Shown piece after piece: positions 27,079 through 35,932 of a stretch of 64,000 nt of DNA. A program made the position numbers and the translations under genes. The notes beneath the pieces were generated by a model. That model was not told where the DNA came from and did not search any database. It saw only the letters and a list, made by a program, of their open reading frames with translations. Position 1 is the stretch's first letter, and every line of letters starts with the position of its first letter. This stretch comes from Bordetella ansorpii (GTDB lineage Bacteria; Pseudomonadota; Gammaproteobacteria; Burkholderiales; Burkholderiaceae_B): assembly GCF_900078705.1 (NCBI RefSeq), contig NZ_FKIF01000007.1:62001-126000 (forward strand), in the 5' to 3' direction.

Positions 27079-27167
27079 CGGGTACGGCAACGGCAAGCCG
27101 GCGGGCGGCGGGGGAAGCCTGGCGCCGGTCGAAGCGTCGGCCCAGGGCGTCGAGGGTCGGCAGTGTA

Positions 27168-27184
27168 ATGAAATAACATTTCAT
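27168..27184. promoter_or_regulatory. 17-bp palindrome upstream of the DUF1624/porin operon
   Basis: ATGAAAT-AAC-ATTTCAT is a perfect inverted repeat about 90 bp upstream of the ATG at 27078, in an AT-rich patch of the 210-bp gap. A further GAAATG at 27193-27198 pairs with the CATTTC inside it. Operator-like; the regulator is unknown. Confidence 0.5.
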
Positions 27185-27288
27185 CATCAAGCGAAATGTC
27201 AGCTTGAGCGCGCGGAACTGCCCCGCCGTCCCCCGCCGCGGCCTGGCGGGGCAGCCGATGCCGTCGGGCGGCCGTGCTTCGGCCCCCG

Positions 27289-27933
27289 TCAGGGGCTGGG
27301 CTTGAGCCACCCCGCGATGGCGCCCGGCCTGGCCTTGCCGGACTTGGCGGCCGCGTCGATGGCGGCCTGGATCGTGCTGGCGCCCGGCGAGGGTTTCAGG
27401 GCCTGGGATTGCGCGATGGCCTTCAATGCCTGCGGATACTGGCGCTGTTCCGCCAAGGCCACCGCCAGATAGACCAGGACACTGGGAGCGTGCTCGTAGG
27501 CGCTGCTGGGCTCGTGGGCCTCCCACGAGGTCTTCCACCGGGACAGGTGCTCGACGGCGTTGCCATACTGCCCGGCCAGCACCGCCGCCATGCCGATGTG
27601 CTGATGCAGGGCGGGCAGATCCCGGGGCATTGTCGTGGGCAGCGCCAGGGATTTCTCGAACGACGCCACCGTCTTCGCGAAATCCAGTTTCTGCCGGTAG
27701 GCGTGCCCCATGCCCTCCAGCGCCAGCGCCGCCATATCGGGGTTGGCCGACGTGGACAGGCCACGGAACGTATCGACGGCGGCATCGGGCTTCCTGGCTT
27801 CCAAGGCCGCGAAACCGCGCTTGAGGGCGGCGATTTCCGCCTGGGGCGGATCCGCGGCCGGTTCGGCCGCCTGGGCGCAAGCGGCAAGACACAGTAGCAG
27901 GGCGCCCGCATGGGCCTTGAGCAGGGTCGGCAC
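27289..27933 (-). CDS. Exported TPR-repeat protein
   Basis: 214 residues from a GTG at 27933, preceded by GGAAAG; no ATG gives the signal sequence. The N-terminus is a signal peptide (TLLKAHAGALLLCLAACAQA), cleaved after AQA or possibly lipidated at the Cys. The rest reads as about four tetratricopeptide-like helical pairs (ALKRGFAALEARKPDAAVDT, EGMGHAYRQKLDFAKTVASF, HIGMAAVLAGQYGNAVEHL, VYLAVALAEQRQYPQALKAI). Likely a periplasmic scaffold of unknown partner. GCCCC/GGGGC at its stop codon may terminate transcription. Confidence 0.65.
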   Translation of the reverse strand: MPTLLKAHAGALLLCLAACAQAAEPAADPPQAEIAALKRGFAALEARKPDAAVDTFRGLSTSANPDMAALALEGMGHAYRQKLDFAKTVASFEKSLALPTTMPRDLPALHQHIGMAAVLAGQYGNAVEHLSRWKTSWEAHEPSSAYEHAPSVLVYLAVALAEQRQYPQALKAIAQSQALKPSPGASTIQAAIDAAAKSGKARPGAIAGWLKPSP

Positions 27934-28004
27934 GACGATCTTTCCGGTTCGGAAAATCCGATATTGTGCCCGTTGGACGGCCGGGCCGCCGCCCGTCGTA
28001 CCGG

Positions 28005-29243
28005 TCAGGCCAGCCATGCCCCCGCGGCCGCCGCCAGGCCGACCACGATGACCGGCGACACCCTTGCCACGGCCAACAGTCCGAATGCCGCCAGGGCCAG
28101 CCCGGCGTCTGCCCGTGTGTGGATCGCACTGGTCCAGACCGGGTCGTACAGCGCCGCGCCCAGGAGGCCGACCACCGCCGCGTTGATGCCCGCCAAGGCG
28201 CGCTGGATTCCCGCGCGCTGGCGCAGCGCCTCCCAGAACGGCAGCGCGCCGGCCACCAGCAGCACGGCGGGCGCGAAGATGGCCAGCAGCATCGCGAGGG
28301 CGCCGGCCCAGCCGCCCAACGGCGCGGGCATGAGGGCGCCCAGGTAGGCGGCGAACGTGAACAGCGGACCCGGCACGGCCTGCGCCGCGCCATACCCGGC
28401 CAGGAACGCCTCGCTGCCGACCCAGCCCGTCTGCACCACACCGGCCTGCAACAGCGGCAGCACCACGTGCCCGCCGCCGAACACCAGGGCGCCCGCCTGG
28501 TAGACGGTGGCGATGGCGGGCAGCAGCATCGACCGGGCGTCCGCCGCCAGCACGGGCAGTGCCACCAGCAAGGCGCCGCACAGCATGAGCAGCGCGGCGC
28601 CCATGCGCCGGGAAACGCCGTAATCGCGGTGTTGCGACGGCGGCAGGCGGCCCAGGCGCAGCCCCCATCGTCCGATCAGGCCGCCGGCGACGATGGCGCC
28701 GATCTGGCCCGGGGCGCTGGGCAGCGCCAGCGCCAGCAGCGCGGCGGCGATGCCGATGCCGGCCCGCATCCGGTCGGGGCACAGAGACCGGGACATCCCC
28801 CAGACCGCCTGGGCGACGATCGCCACGGCAGCCACCTTCAGCCCATGGGCGAGGCCCGACGCAGCCAGCCCCGCCCAATGCTCGATGCCGAACGCGAACA
28901 ACACCAGCAGCAGGGCGGAGGGCAGCGTGAAGCCGGCCCAGGCGGCCAACGCGCCGAGCCAGCCGGCCCGGCCCAGCCCCAACGCGAAACCGACCTGGCT
29001 GCTGGCCGGCCCCGGCAGGAACTGGCACAGGGCCACGAGATCGGAATAGCTCCGGTCGTCCAGCCAGCGGCGGCGCTCGACGAATTCGGCGCGGAAATAG
29101 CCCAGGTGCGCCACCGGCCCGCCGAACGACGTCAGGCCCAGCTTCAGGAAGGCGCCCAGTACCTCGCGCGGCGACCCTGGACGGCCAAGGTGTCCGGTAT
29201 CGGGATCGTGCGCCGGGAAGTCGGTCATGCTGGTCTGCCGCAT
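28005..29243 (-). CDS. chrA: Chromate transporter ChrA
   Basis: 412 residues, long-chain two-domain CHR type. Both halves carry the family motifs: LKLGLTSFGGPVAHLGYFRA, CQFLPGPASSQVGFALG in the first, and ALVFGGGHVVLPLL, YGAAQAVPGPLFTFAAYLGA in the second. About ten to twelve hydrophobic helices. Expels chromate from the cytoplasm. ATG 29243 used; an internal ATG at 29228 is also possible. No chrB regulator is adjacent. Confidence 0.9.
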   Translation of the reverse strand: MRQTSMTDFPAHDPDTGHLGRPGSPREVLGAFLKLGLTSFGGPVAHLGYFRAEFVERRRWLDDRSYSDLVALCQFLPGPASSQVGFALGLGRAGWLGALAAWAGFTLPSALLLVLFAFGIEHWAGLAASGLAHGLKVAAVAIVAQAVWGMSRSLCPDRMRAGIGIAAALLALALPSAPGQIGAIVAGGLIGRWGLRLGRLPPSQHRDYGVSRRMGAALLMLCGALLVALPVLAADARSMLLPAIATVYQAGALVFGGGHVVLPLLQAGVVQTGWVGSEAFLAGYGAAQAVPGPLFTFAAYLGALMPAPLGGWAGALAMLLAIFAPAVLLVAGALPFWEALRQRAGIQRALAGINAAVVGLLGAALYDPVWTSAIHTRADAGLALAAFGLLAVARVSPVIVVGLAAAAGAWLA

Positions 29244-29364
29244 CGTGGAATCGGCGGATTGTCACCGATAAGCCGATGCGGCGGGAAGCCGGCGCGCGCC
29301 CTCGGGTACCATCCAGGGTCGTGCGTCGATCTCACGGCTTCGAAAAACCAAACGGGAAGGTGGC

Positions 29365-29757
29365 ATGTCAGAGACAACCGCGGTGCGCGTGTGCCGCAGC
29401 GACGAACTCGTCAATGGCGGGCTTTGCGTGAAACTGGCCGCGCAGGATCGGCACGGCCCGACCTCCGTGTTCTTCATCCGCTATCAGGACCGGGTGTACG
29501 GCTACCTGAACCGCTGCCTGCACATGGGCATCGCCATCGACTGGGAAGGCAGCGTCTTCACGCGCGCGGGCGACCAGCTGATGTGCGCGCAGCATGGCGC
29601 CACGTTTGCGCCCGACACCGGCGCCTGCATGGGCGGCCTCAACATGAAGGGCCGGCTCAGTCCCTTGCAGGTGCAAGAGCGGCAGGAAGGCGGGGACAGC
29701 GTGGTGTACTGGCTGCCGGACGAGCGCGTCTGGCCTGCCGCGCAGCCGGCGGCCTGA
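29365..29757 (+). CDS. Stand-alone Rieske [2Fe-2S] ferredoxin-like protein
   Basis: 130 residues. The cluster ligands are intact: CLH (residues 52-54) and CAQH about 20 residues later, followed by GATFAPDTGACMGGL. No oxygenase or reductase is adjacent, so the electron partner is unknown. It differs in sequence from the Rieske ferredoxin of the picB operon (38526-38837). AAGGTGGC precedes the ATG. Lies between chrA and a converging hydrolase. Confidence 0.82.
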   Translation: MSETTAVRVCRSDELVNGGLCVKLAAQDRHGPTSVFFIRYQDRVYGYLNRCLHMGIAIDWEGSVFTRAGDQLMCAQHGATFAPDTGACMGGLNMKGRLSPLQVQERQEGGDSVVYWLPDERVWPAAQPAA

Positions 29758-29829
29758 TCGGCACCCTGGACGGACGGCACGCCCGCCCGCCGCGGGCGCC
29801 GGATTTTCCCGGGCGCGCCGATGGCGTGT

Positions 29830-30633
29830 CTACGGCTTCACCGTGTCCAGCCAGGCCTTCACATATCCCAGCACTGCGTCTTCCTGCTCCCGATGCGGCA
29901 CATGCCCGCAAGAGGGCAGGATGTGCAGCGTGGTGTCCGCCGGGGCCAGGCTGGCGATGCGCCTGGGATGTTCGGTGGAACCGTATTCGTCGGTATCGCC
30001 ATGCAGCGACAGGATCGGGCTGCGCACCTGGCGCAGTTCCTCGTCCAGGTTCCAGCGGGCGAACTCGGGCGCCAGCCAGGAATCGATCCAGGCATGCAAC
30101 ACCCATTCGGCCTTCTCGCCGTGGTACTTCGCCAGCCGTTGCAACTGGGCGGGATCGGCGAACGCCTGCCTGGCGTCGCGGATGCCGTTCAGGGTGCGGT
30201 CTTCGGCGTACATCTGGGCCGATTCGCATATGAGTCCCGCGCAGGCCGACGGATGGCGCGCCGCGCAGGCCACCGACATGCCGCCGCCCACGCTGTGCCC
30301 GAACAGCACGAAACGCTCCAGCGCCAGGGCCTCGCGCACGCTGCGAAAGCCTTCGTCCGCCTCGGCCTGGATGAAGTGCAGGGGGGGCAAGGTGCCGGGG
30401 TTGGGATCGGACCGGCCGAAACCCAGGCGGTCGTAGGCGATCACGTCACGGCCGGTGGCCGAAGCCAGGTGCGCCGGAAAATCTCGCCACAGGTCCACGC
30501 AGCCCAACGAGTCATGCAGCATCACGATGGGAGGCAGGGCGCCGAAGCCCTCCTCGCCTGGCGTCCAGCGCCGCACGAAAAGCCCGCCTTGATCGGTGGG
30601 CACCCGGTAATCGTTGGTTTGAATCGTGGACAT
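29830..30633 (-). CDS. Alpha/beta-hydrolase
   Basis: 267 residues from ATG 30633 (AAAGGAAG upstream; the frame opens 42 codons earlier without similarity). Nucleophile elbow FGHSVGG, oxyanion-hole MLHDSLG, acid region HGDTDEYG and the C-terminal catalytic His SCGHVPHRE. Cytoplasmic. Substrate unknown; the fold covers esterases, C-C hydrolases and dehalogenases. Confidence 0.8.
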   Translation of the reverse strand: MSTIQTNDYRVPTDQGGLFVRRWTPGEEGFGALPPIVMLHDSLGCVDLWRDFPAHLASATGRDVIAYDRLGFGRSDPNPGTLPPLHFIQAEADEGFRSVREALALERFVLFGHSVGGGMSVACAARHPSACAGLICESAQMYAEDRTLNGIRDARQAFADPAQLQRLAKYHGEKAEWVLHAWIDSWLAPEFARWNLDEELRQVRSPILSLHGDTDEYGSTEHPRRIASLAPADTTLHILPSCGHVPHREQEDAVLGYVKAWLDTVKP

Positions 30634-30822
30634 CCGCTTCCTTTCCCGTGAAATGCCGCAGCGCGCCCGCCGCCATGCCGATGCGTACACAGCCCCGTGC
30701 GCGGCCTGCCTGACGGCGGCAGTGCTATCGTACCAATCCTCGACCCCCGGCAAGATCAAGCCGGTTCACCGTGTTCGCCCGCGCCAGGCCCGTTTTCATT
30801 TCCACCGAGTTGGTTTTCCGTT

Positions 30823-31473
30823 TTGACTGCCGTAGCCCCTCAGACCCCACCCGTGCAACCCGCCGCCTCGATCCGCGTGACGGTGCAACTGCCTGTCCGC
30901 CTGGCCGATGGCACCGACACGCTGGCGCAGTCGTACAGCTTCAACGGCCTGGCCGATGGCAAGGAGCACGTGGCGCTGCGCCTGGGCAAGCCGGGCCCCA
31001 TCCCCGTGGTGCGGCTGCATTCCGAATGCCTGACGGGCGATGTGTTCGGGTCGCTGCGCTGCGATTGCGGCCCCCAGTTGCAAGAGGCGCTCAGCGTGCT
31101 GAACGAAGAGGGCGGCTATCTGCTCTACCTGCGCCAGGAGGGGCGCGGCATCGGCCTGTATTCCAAGCTGGACGCCTACCGCCTGCAGGAACAGGGCCGC
31201 GACACCTACGCCGCCAACCTGGAACTGGGACATGGCGTGGACGACCGCGACTACACCGCCGCCGCGCAGATGCTGAAGGCGCTGGGCATCACCCGCATCG
31301 AGCTGGTCACCAACAATCCCGACAAGAAACAGCAGCTGGAGCAACTGGGGATCGAAGTGGCCAGGTGCCGCCTGACGGGCGTGCACGCCAATCAGCACAA
31401 CCTGGCGTATCTCAAGGCGAAGATCGACCGCACCGGCCATCTGCTGAGGATGGACGGCAGCGACAAGGAATAG
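30823..31473 (+). CDS. ribA: GTP cyclohydrolase II (riboflavin biosynthesis)
   Basis: First committed step of riboflavin synthesis, GTP to the diaminopyrimidinone phosphate. Zinc site HSECLTGDVFGSLRCDCGPQ gives Cys69, Cys80 and Cys82; catalytic loop LRQEGRGIGLY; C-terminal NNPDKKQQLEQLGIEV. I choose a TTG start at 30823 (216 residues, family-like length); the open frame begins earlier and a GTG at 30853 is also possible. No DHBP synthase domain is fused. No FMN riboswitch recognised upstream. Confidence 0.85.
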   Translation: MTAVAPQTPPVQPAASIRVTVQLPVRLADGTDTLAQSYSFNGLADGKEHVALRLGKPGPIPVVRLHSECLTGDVFGSLRCDCGPQLQEALSVLNEEGGYLLYLRQEGRGIGLYSKLDAYRLQEQGRDTYAANLELGHGVDDRDYTAAAQMLKALGITRIELVTNNPDKKQQLEQLGIEVARCRLTGVHANQHNLAYLKAKIDRTGHLLRMDGSDKE

Positions 31474-31545
31474 CGGCACGGCGTCAGGCGCGGGCCGCCA
31501 GTCCGCTGCCTGGCGCGGGTCTTCCTGGCGGGGCGAACGCAGGCC

Positions 31546-32475
31546 TCAAGCCGACAGCCGCTCGCGCCACGCCTGGATCTGCGGCAGGTCGGCCGTGGCG
31601 CCGCCGCACACGATCACCAGCGGCGCGGACACCTCCGCGATCATGGCCTGGTCTCGCGCATAAATGGCCGCCAGCGACGCTCCGCACGCGGGCTCGACCA
31701 GGATGCGATGATCCGCCAGGAAGCGCTCGCAGGCGTCGACGGCCTCCAGGTCCGTCACCACCACGCTGCGGATGTCGTGCGTCCTGCTCAGTTCATAGGC
31801 GTTTTCGCATACCGCCTTGGCACCCAGCGAGGTGGCCACGCTGGTGATGGCGTCCAGTTCGACGCGCCTGCCGGCCCGCATGGCCTGGGCCAGCGAATCC
31901 GCGCCCACGGTCTCCATGGCCAGCACCGGAAGCTGGGCCAGCGCGTTGCGCCGCAAGCCCTCGACCACGCCAGACAGCAGGCCGCCGCCGCCCACCGACA
32001 GGATGACCGAGTCGAACGCCACGCCCGCCTGCACGGCCTCGTCGATCATGCTGGCATGGCCCGTCCACATCAGCGGATCGTCGAACGGATGCACGAAGGC
32101 CACGGCCGGGTCGGCCAGCATGGACTGGGCCAGCGCGTTGGCTTCCATCCACGAGGCGCCGTGCACGATCACGGTGGCGTCTTCCTGCTCGATCAGCGCC
32201 TTGGCGCGCGCCGTGGTGGTTTCGGGCACGACCACCGTCACGGGAATGCCCAGTTGCCGGCCGGCGTAGGCCACCGCGATCCCGGCGTTGCCGCCCGAAG
32301 ACGAGACGAGGCGGGTCTTGCCATTGCGGGCATGCGCCTCGCAGGCCGCGCCCACGCCGCGCAGCTTGAACGACCCCGATGGCTGCAGGGCTTCGAGCTT
32401 CAGCCAGACCGGCTTGCCGGCGAGACGGCTGAGGGCGCGGGATGCCAACAGCGGGGTCTGGATGTGCAGGGGCAT
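31546..32475 (-). CDS. PLP-dependent serine/threonine dehydratase
   Basis: 309 residues, fold type II. The Schiff-base lysine is Lys37 (SGSFKLRG); the phosphate loop SSSGGNAG and the C-terminal glycine loop SVGGGGLLSG are present. It lacks the C-terminal ACT regulatory domain, so it resembles the short catabolic serine dehydratase type. Deaminates L-serine or L-threonine to the 2-oxo acid. Probably co-transcribed with the EamA transporter 40 bp upstream. Confidence 0.85.
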   Translation of the reverse strand: MPLHIQTPLLASRALSRLAGKPVWLKLEALQPSGSFKLRGVGAACEAHARNGKTRLVSSSGGNAGIAVAYAGRQLGIPVTVVVPETTTARAKALIEQEDATVIVHGASWMEANALAQSMLADPAVAFVHPFDDPLMWTGHASMIDEAVQAGVAFDSVILSVGGGGLLSGVVEGLRRNALAQLPVLAMETVGADSLAQAMRAGRRVELDAITSVATSLGAKAVCENAYELSRTHDIRSVVVTDLEAVDACERFLADHRILVEPACGASLAAIYARDQAMIAEVSAPLVIVCGGATADLPQIQAWRERLSA

Positions 32476-32515
32476 GGGAAGTCTCGAAGCGCAAGAGTGG
32501 ATGAGAAGGGGCGAG

Positions 32516-33454
32516 TCAGGCGTTTTGCGCCGGAGCGTGGCGGGCGCCGGCCGGCGGCGCCGTGCGGGACAACGCCAGCCCGGCGATGATCACCGAGATG
32601 CCCACGGCGTGATACGGATGCAGGGCCTCGCCCAGGAAACCCACGGCCATCAGCGATCCGTACACCGGCAGCAGATGGATGAACAGCGAGGCCTTGGCCG
32701 GCCCGATGCGCGCCACGCCGATCGCGTACAGCAGGTTGGCCAGCAGCGAGGCCACGATGCCGACGTACAGGATGGCCGCGACAGTCGTGCCGCTCCAGTT
32801 CGTGCGGGCGCCGGACAGGTATTCGATGACGGCGAACGGCAACATGGCCGCCACCGTGATGCCCAGCTGGATGCTGAGCATCCCGATGCGGCTCAGGTCC
32901 GCGGGCACCGCGCGCAGCCACAGCGAGAACAAGGCGAACGACGCCATGGCGCCGAAGACGATCAGGTCGCCTTGCGAAAACGACAGGGACAGCAGGTCCT
33001 GCAGGTTGCCGTGCGTGATGATGGTCAGCACGCCCGCGCAACTGAGCGCCAGGCCCAGCACCTGCCGGGCCACCAGTTTCTGGCCGAAGAACAGGGCGGC
33101 CAAGAGCAGCACCAGCACGGGAATGGTCGAATTCAGCAACTGGCCGTTGGCGGCCGTGGTGTAGTGCAGGCCCACGTACACCAGCGCGCTGAACAGCGTC
33201 AGGCCCGAGATCGCGGTGCGCACCAGCAGCCAGCGCAGTTCCCAGTAGCGGCGCCAGTCGCGCCGGATGGCCGGCAAGCCGAAGGGCAGCAGGCAGGCAA
33301 AGGCCACCACGTGCCGGGCGAAGGCCAGCATCATGGGCGGCACGTCGTCGCGGATGGCGCGGCCCACGATGAAGTTGCCGGCCCAGAACAAGGGGGGCAC
33401 CAACAGGATCAGCCAGCCGCCTGTGTCCGCCTTGCGGCCCGTGTGGATGTTCAT
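32516..33454 (-). CDS. EamA/DMT-family transporter
   Basis: 312 residues with ten hydrophobic helices in two EamA repeats (GNFIVGRAIRDDVPPMMLAF in repeat one; ILYVGIVASLLANLLYAIGV in repeat two). Inner-membrane drug/metabolite exporter class. Linked to the serine/threonine dehydratase downstream, which suggests amino-acid or related metabolite export, unproven. ATG 33454 begins the cytoplasmic N-terminus; the longer frame lacks similarity. Confidence 0.85.
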   Translation of the reverse strand: MNIHTGRKADTGGWLILLVPPLFWAGNFIVGRAIRDDVPPMMLAFARHVVAFACLLPFGLPAIRRDWRRYWELRWLLVRTAISGLTLFSALVYVGLHYTTAANGQLLNSTIPVLVLLLAALFFGQKLVARQVLGLALSCAGVLTIITHGNLQDLLSLSFSQGDLIVFGAMASFALFSLWLRAVPADLSRIGMLSIQLGITVAAMLPFAVIEYLSGARTNWSGTTVAAILYVGIVASLLANLLYAIGVARIGPAKASLFIHLLPVYGSLMAVGFLGEALHPYHAVGISVIIAGLALSRTAPPAGARHAPAQNA

Positions 33455-33790
33455 GTCGATGATTTCCGTTGCGCTTCTGCTTGCGTTGTGTAGGGGTCCC
33501 GCGAGAGCGCAAGAATACCGCTGTTGCGCCAGGCGGCCCAATCCTGGCCCGATCAGGCTTTCCGCCGTGGCAAGGATGTCGTCCTTCCGGCTGGACGGCG
33601 GCCAGCCGGGCAGGGGGGGCTGTTTTATTGGCATACTGCTTACCTGGCACAATTTCAGCGAAGCCCGGTCCAGCCTTGCGCCTTGCATCCATCCTCGATG
33701 GACGTACCGTCCTGGCAGGGCCGCGGCAAGGCTGCCCGAGCACGATGCGGCGCATTGTTCGTGCGACGGCGGCACGGACCGAGGGTAAAC
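33455..33790. promoter_or_regulatory. 336-bp divergent gap, EamA transporter / xdhC
   Basis: No convincing gene. Contains a small hairpin TCCATC-CTC-GATGGA (near 33690-33704) and an AT-richer patch (TTTTATTGGCATACTGC, 33623-33639) that is the best promoter candidate for xdhC. The patch holds CATACTG, recalling the pic operator core CATACTGA, but the other arm is missing, so it is at most a half-site. Confidence 0.35.
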
Positions 33791-34804
33791 ATGGACACGA
33801 TCGACACATTGGTGCTGCGCACCTTGCAAAGCTGGCGGGCGTCCGGGCGCCGCGCCGTGCTGGCCACGGTGGTGCGCACCTGGGGGTCGTCGCCGCGGCC
33901 CGTCGGCGCGATGATGGCGCTGTGCGAAGACGGCGGCGTGGTGGGATCGGTATCGGGCGGCTGCATCGAGGACGACCTGATCGACCGCTACACGCAGGCC
34001 TATGGCCGCGGAGCGATTCCCGAGGGGCCGCCGGAACTGCTGCGCTATGGCGTCAGCGCGGATGAGGCGCACCGTTTCGGGCTGCCTTGCGGCGGCACGC
34101 TCGAATTGCTGCTGGAGTTCGATCCCGACCCCGGGTCGCTGGACAGGCTGGTCGTCCGCCTCGACAACGGCGAACTGGTGTGCAGAGAGGTGGACTGCCG
34201 CGACGGCGCCGTGCAACTGCTCGGCGCGGATGCGCCCAGCGACCTGAAGTTCGACGGCGCACGCATGGCGAACACCTTGGGACCGGGTTATCGCATGCTG
34301 CTGATCGGCGCGGGCGCGCTGGCGCAGTATCTGGCCACCATGGCCATCTTCAATGGGTTCAAGGTGACCGTGTGCGATCCCCGCGTCGAGCATCGCAGCA
34401 CCTGGGCCATGCCCGACGTACCCCTGCTGACGGAAATGCCCGACGATGTGGTGACCGCGTTCCGGCCGGATTCGCGCACCTGTATCCTGGCGCTGACCCA
34501 CGACCCCAAGCTGGATGACCTGGCCTTGCTCGAGGCGCTGGAAAGTCCGGCCTTCTACGTCGGGGCCATCGGATCAAGGCGCAACAGCGCCGCCCGGCGC
34601 GCGCGCTTCATGGAGCACTTCGATGCGACCGAGACCTCGCTGACCAGGCTGCGCGGTCCCATCGGGCTGTATATCGGCAGCAAGACGCCCGCGGAAATCG
34701 CCGTCAGCATCATGGCCGAGGTGCTGGCCACCAAGAACGGCGTAGTGCTGGCGCCGGAAATGGACATCGAGGCAGCCAAGGCCCACCGTGAACTGAACCC
34801 CTAG
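33791..34804 (+). CDS. XdhC/CoxI-family molybdenum hydroxylase maturation factor
   Basis: 337 residues. N-terminal XdhC domain (VLATVVRTWGSSPRPVGAMM, VVGSVSGGCIEDDL) and C-terminal Rossmann XdhC_C domain (LLIGAGALAQYLATMA, FYVGAIGSRRNSAARRARFM, PIGLYIGSKTPAEIAVSIMAE). The family binds molybdenum cofactor and delivers the sulfurated form to xanthine-dehydrogenase-like enzymes. The obvious client is the PicA-like hydroxylase 5.5 kb away. Stop is five bases from the converging picR-like stop. Confidence 0.88.
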   Translation: MDTIDTLVLRTLQSWRASGRRAVLATVVRTWGSSPRPVGAMMALCEDGGVVGSVSGGCIEDDLIDRYTQAYGRGAIPEGPPELLRYGVSADEAHRFGLPCGGTLELLLEFDPDPGSLDRLVVRLDNGELVCREVDCRDGAVQLLGADAPSDLKFDGARMANTLGPGYRMLLIGAGALAQYLATMAIFNGFKVTVCDPRVEHRSTWAMPDVPLLTEMPDDVVTAFRPDSRTCILALTHDPKLDDLALLEALESPAFYVGAIGSRRNSAARRARFMEHFDATETSLTRLRGPIGLYIGSKTPAEIAVSIMAEVLATKNGVVLAPEMDIEAAKAHRELNP

Positions 34805-34809
34805 GCTGG

Positions 34810-35355
34810 TCAGAATGCCCGCAGCAGGGCGCGTCCGTAGTGATTGTTGGATTCGACCAGGATACCCAGCAAGCGCATGAACACCTCGCGGTTGCGGGCA
34901 TTCAGGGGTTCGAGCAGGCGCGCCTGCGCGCGCGCCATGCCCTCGTGCAGCTCTTCCACGATCTTGGCGCCGGCCTTGGTCAGCTTGGCCTGGCGCGACC
35001 GCTTGTCTTCGGGGTTGACGCGACGCTCGAGCAGGCCGCGCTCTTGAAGCCGCTTGATCACATCCGCGGTGGTGGTGCGGTCCAGGCCCACGTCCATGCC
35101 GATCTCGGTCTGGTCCATCCAGGGCAGCAGCGACAGCGCGGTCAACACGCCATACTGGACCGGCGTGATGTTCTGCGAATGGCATTCCTCGAAGAACATG
35201 GCGTAGTGGATCTGGTTCAAGCGGCGCACCAAGAAGCCCGGGCGCTCCCAAAGGACCTCGCGCGCGACGTCTCCGTCGTCGTCCTGGGCGGGCGGGCGTG
35301 CGTTGAGGGTTGCCGACTTGCGCGCCGCCAGGGCGGATTTCTTAGGAGACGTCAT
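34810..35355 (-). CDS. picR: MarR-family repressor of the pic locus (PicR-like)
   Basis: 181 residues. A basic N-terminal tail is followed by a MarR winged HTH (ITPVQYGVLTALSLLPWMDQ, MDVGLDRTTTADVIKRLQER, VNPEDKRSRQAKLTKAGAKI). ATG 35355 chosen: GGGAAG lies seven bases upstream, and the longer frame starts only at a GTG. It is downstream of, and on the same strand as, the four picB-like genes, with its own operator-like palindrome 26-38 bp upstream. PicR of Alcaligenes faecalis represses picolinate genes; identity here rests on family plus context plus shared palindromes. Confidence 0.82.
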   Translation of the reverse strand: MTSPKKSALAARKSATLNARPPAQDDDGDVAREVLWERPGFLVRRLNQIHYAMFFEECHSQNITPVQYGVLTALSLLPWMDQTEIGMDVGLDRTTTADVIKRLQERGLLERRVNPEDKRSRQAKLTKAGAKIVEELHEGMARAQARLLEPLNARNREVFMRLLGILVESNNHYGRALLRAF

Positions 35356-35381
35356 GCACACTTCCCGTGTGGGCAAAAATA

Positions 35382-35393
35382 ACAGTGTACTGA
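35382..35393 (-). promoter_or_regulatory. PicR-type operator, picR promoter
   Basis: Minus-strand TCAG-TACA-CTGT, one mismatch from a perfect TCAG-N4-CTGA palindrome, in the 44-bp gap between the oxygenase beta gene and picR. A TGACTTT two bases upstream and a T-rich ATTTTT downstream resemble the arrangement at the picB promoter, so picR probably has its own autoregulated promoter. Confidence 0.7.
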
Positions 35394-35399
35394 ATAAAG

Positions 35400-35918
35400 T
35401 CAGACGGGATAGACCAGATCGTTGGCCAGGATGTTGGTATCGTAGATCACGTCCCGACGCTTCAGGCGCAGCGCGCCGTCCTCGCGCACGAACACATCCT
35501 GGTACGCCCCGGCCAGGTGCACGGTGGTGGGGCCTTCGACCAGGGTCTGCATCAGCAGGAAGCTGGCCTGGGCGGCGATCTCGCCGGCTTGCGTGGCGTC
35601 GATGACGCGCACGCCGCTGACGATGTGCAGCAGGTAGCGCGGCGCGAACATCTGCGTGCGCGAGATCGCCACCGCCCGATCATGCATCATGTCGCGGCCT
35701 TCGGCGTAGACCAGCCCCACGGGCAGGTTCAGCTCGGCGTTTTCGCGCGCGGTGACGCGGTACACCGCATCCTCGACGAAGAACTCCGGCCAGCGCTCGA
35801 CATCGCCGCCGTCCAGCGCGGCGCAATATTCGGCGTGGAACAGCTCGATCCCGGCCTTCAACGCCAGGGCCTGCTCCAGCGGCAAGCGGCTGGGCACGTA
35901 GGTGTTGCTTTGGTTCAT
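35400..35918 (-). CDS. Aromatic-ring hydroxylating oxygenase small (beta) subunit, PicB component
   Basis: 172 residues with the NTF2-like beta-subunit fold (FHAEYCAALDGGDVERWPEF, FVEDAVYRVTAREN, APRYLLHIVSGVRV, VYPV at the end). It gives structure to the Rieske oxygenase hexamer and is not catalytic. The ATG at 35918 lies 14 bp after the alpha stop; the longer open frame overlaps alpha and is not used. Last structural gene of the picB operon. Confidence 0.85.
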   Translation of the reverse strand: MNQSNTYVPSRLPLEQALALKAGIELFHAEYCAALDGGDVERWPEFFVEDAVYRVTARENAELNLPVGLVYAEGRDMMHDRAVAISRTQMFAPRYLLHIVSGVRVIDATQAGEIAAQASFLLMQTLVEGPTTVHLAGAYQDVFVREDGALRLKRRDVIYDTNILANDLVYPV

Positions 35919-35932
35919 CTCGGCAGTTTCCT

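Noticed and set aside
33645-33655. Sigma-54 promoter for xdhC (TGGCAC element)
   Set aside because: The -24-like TGGCAC is present, but no TTGC follows at the correct spacing.
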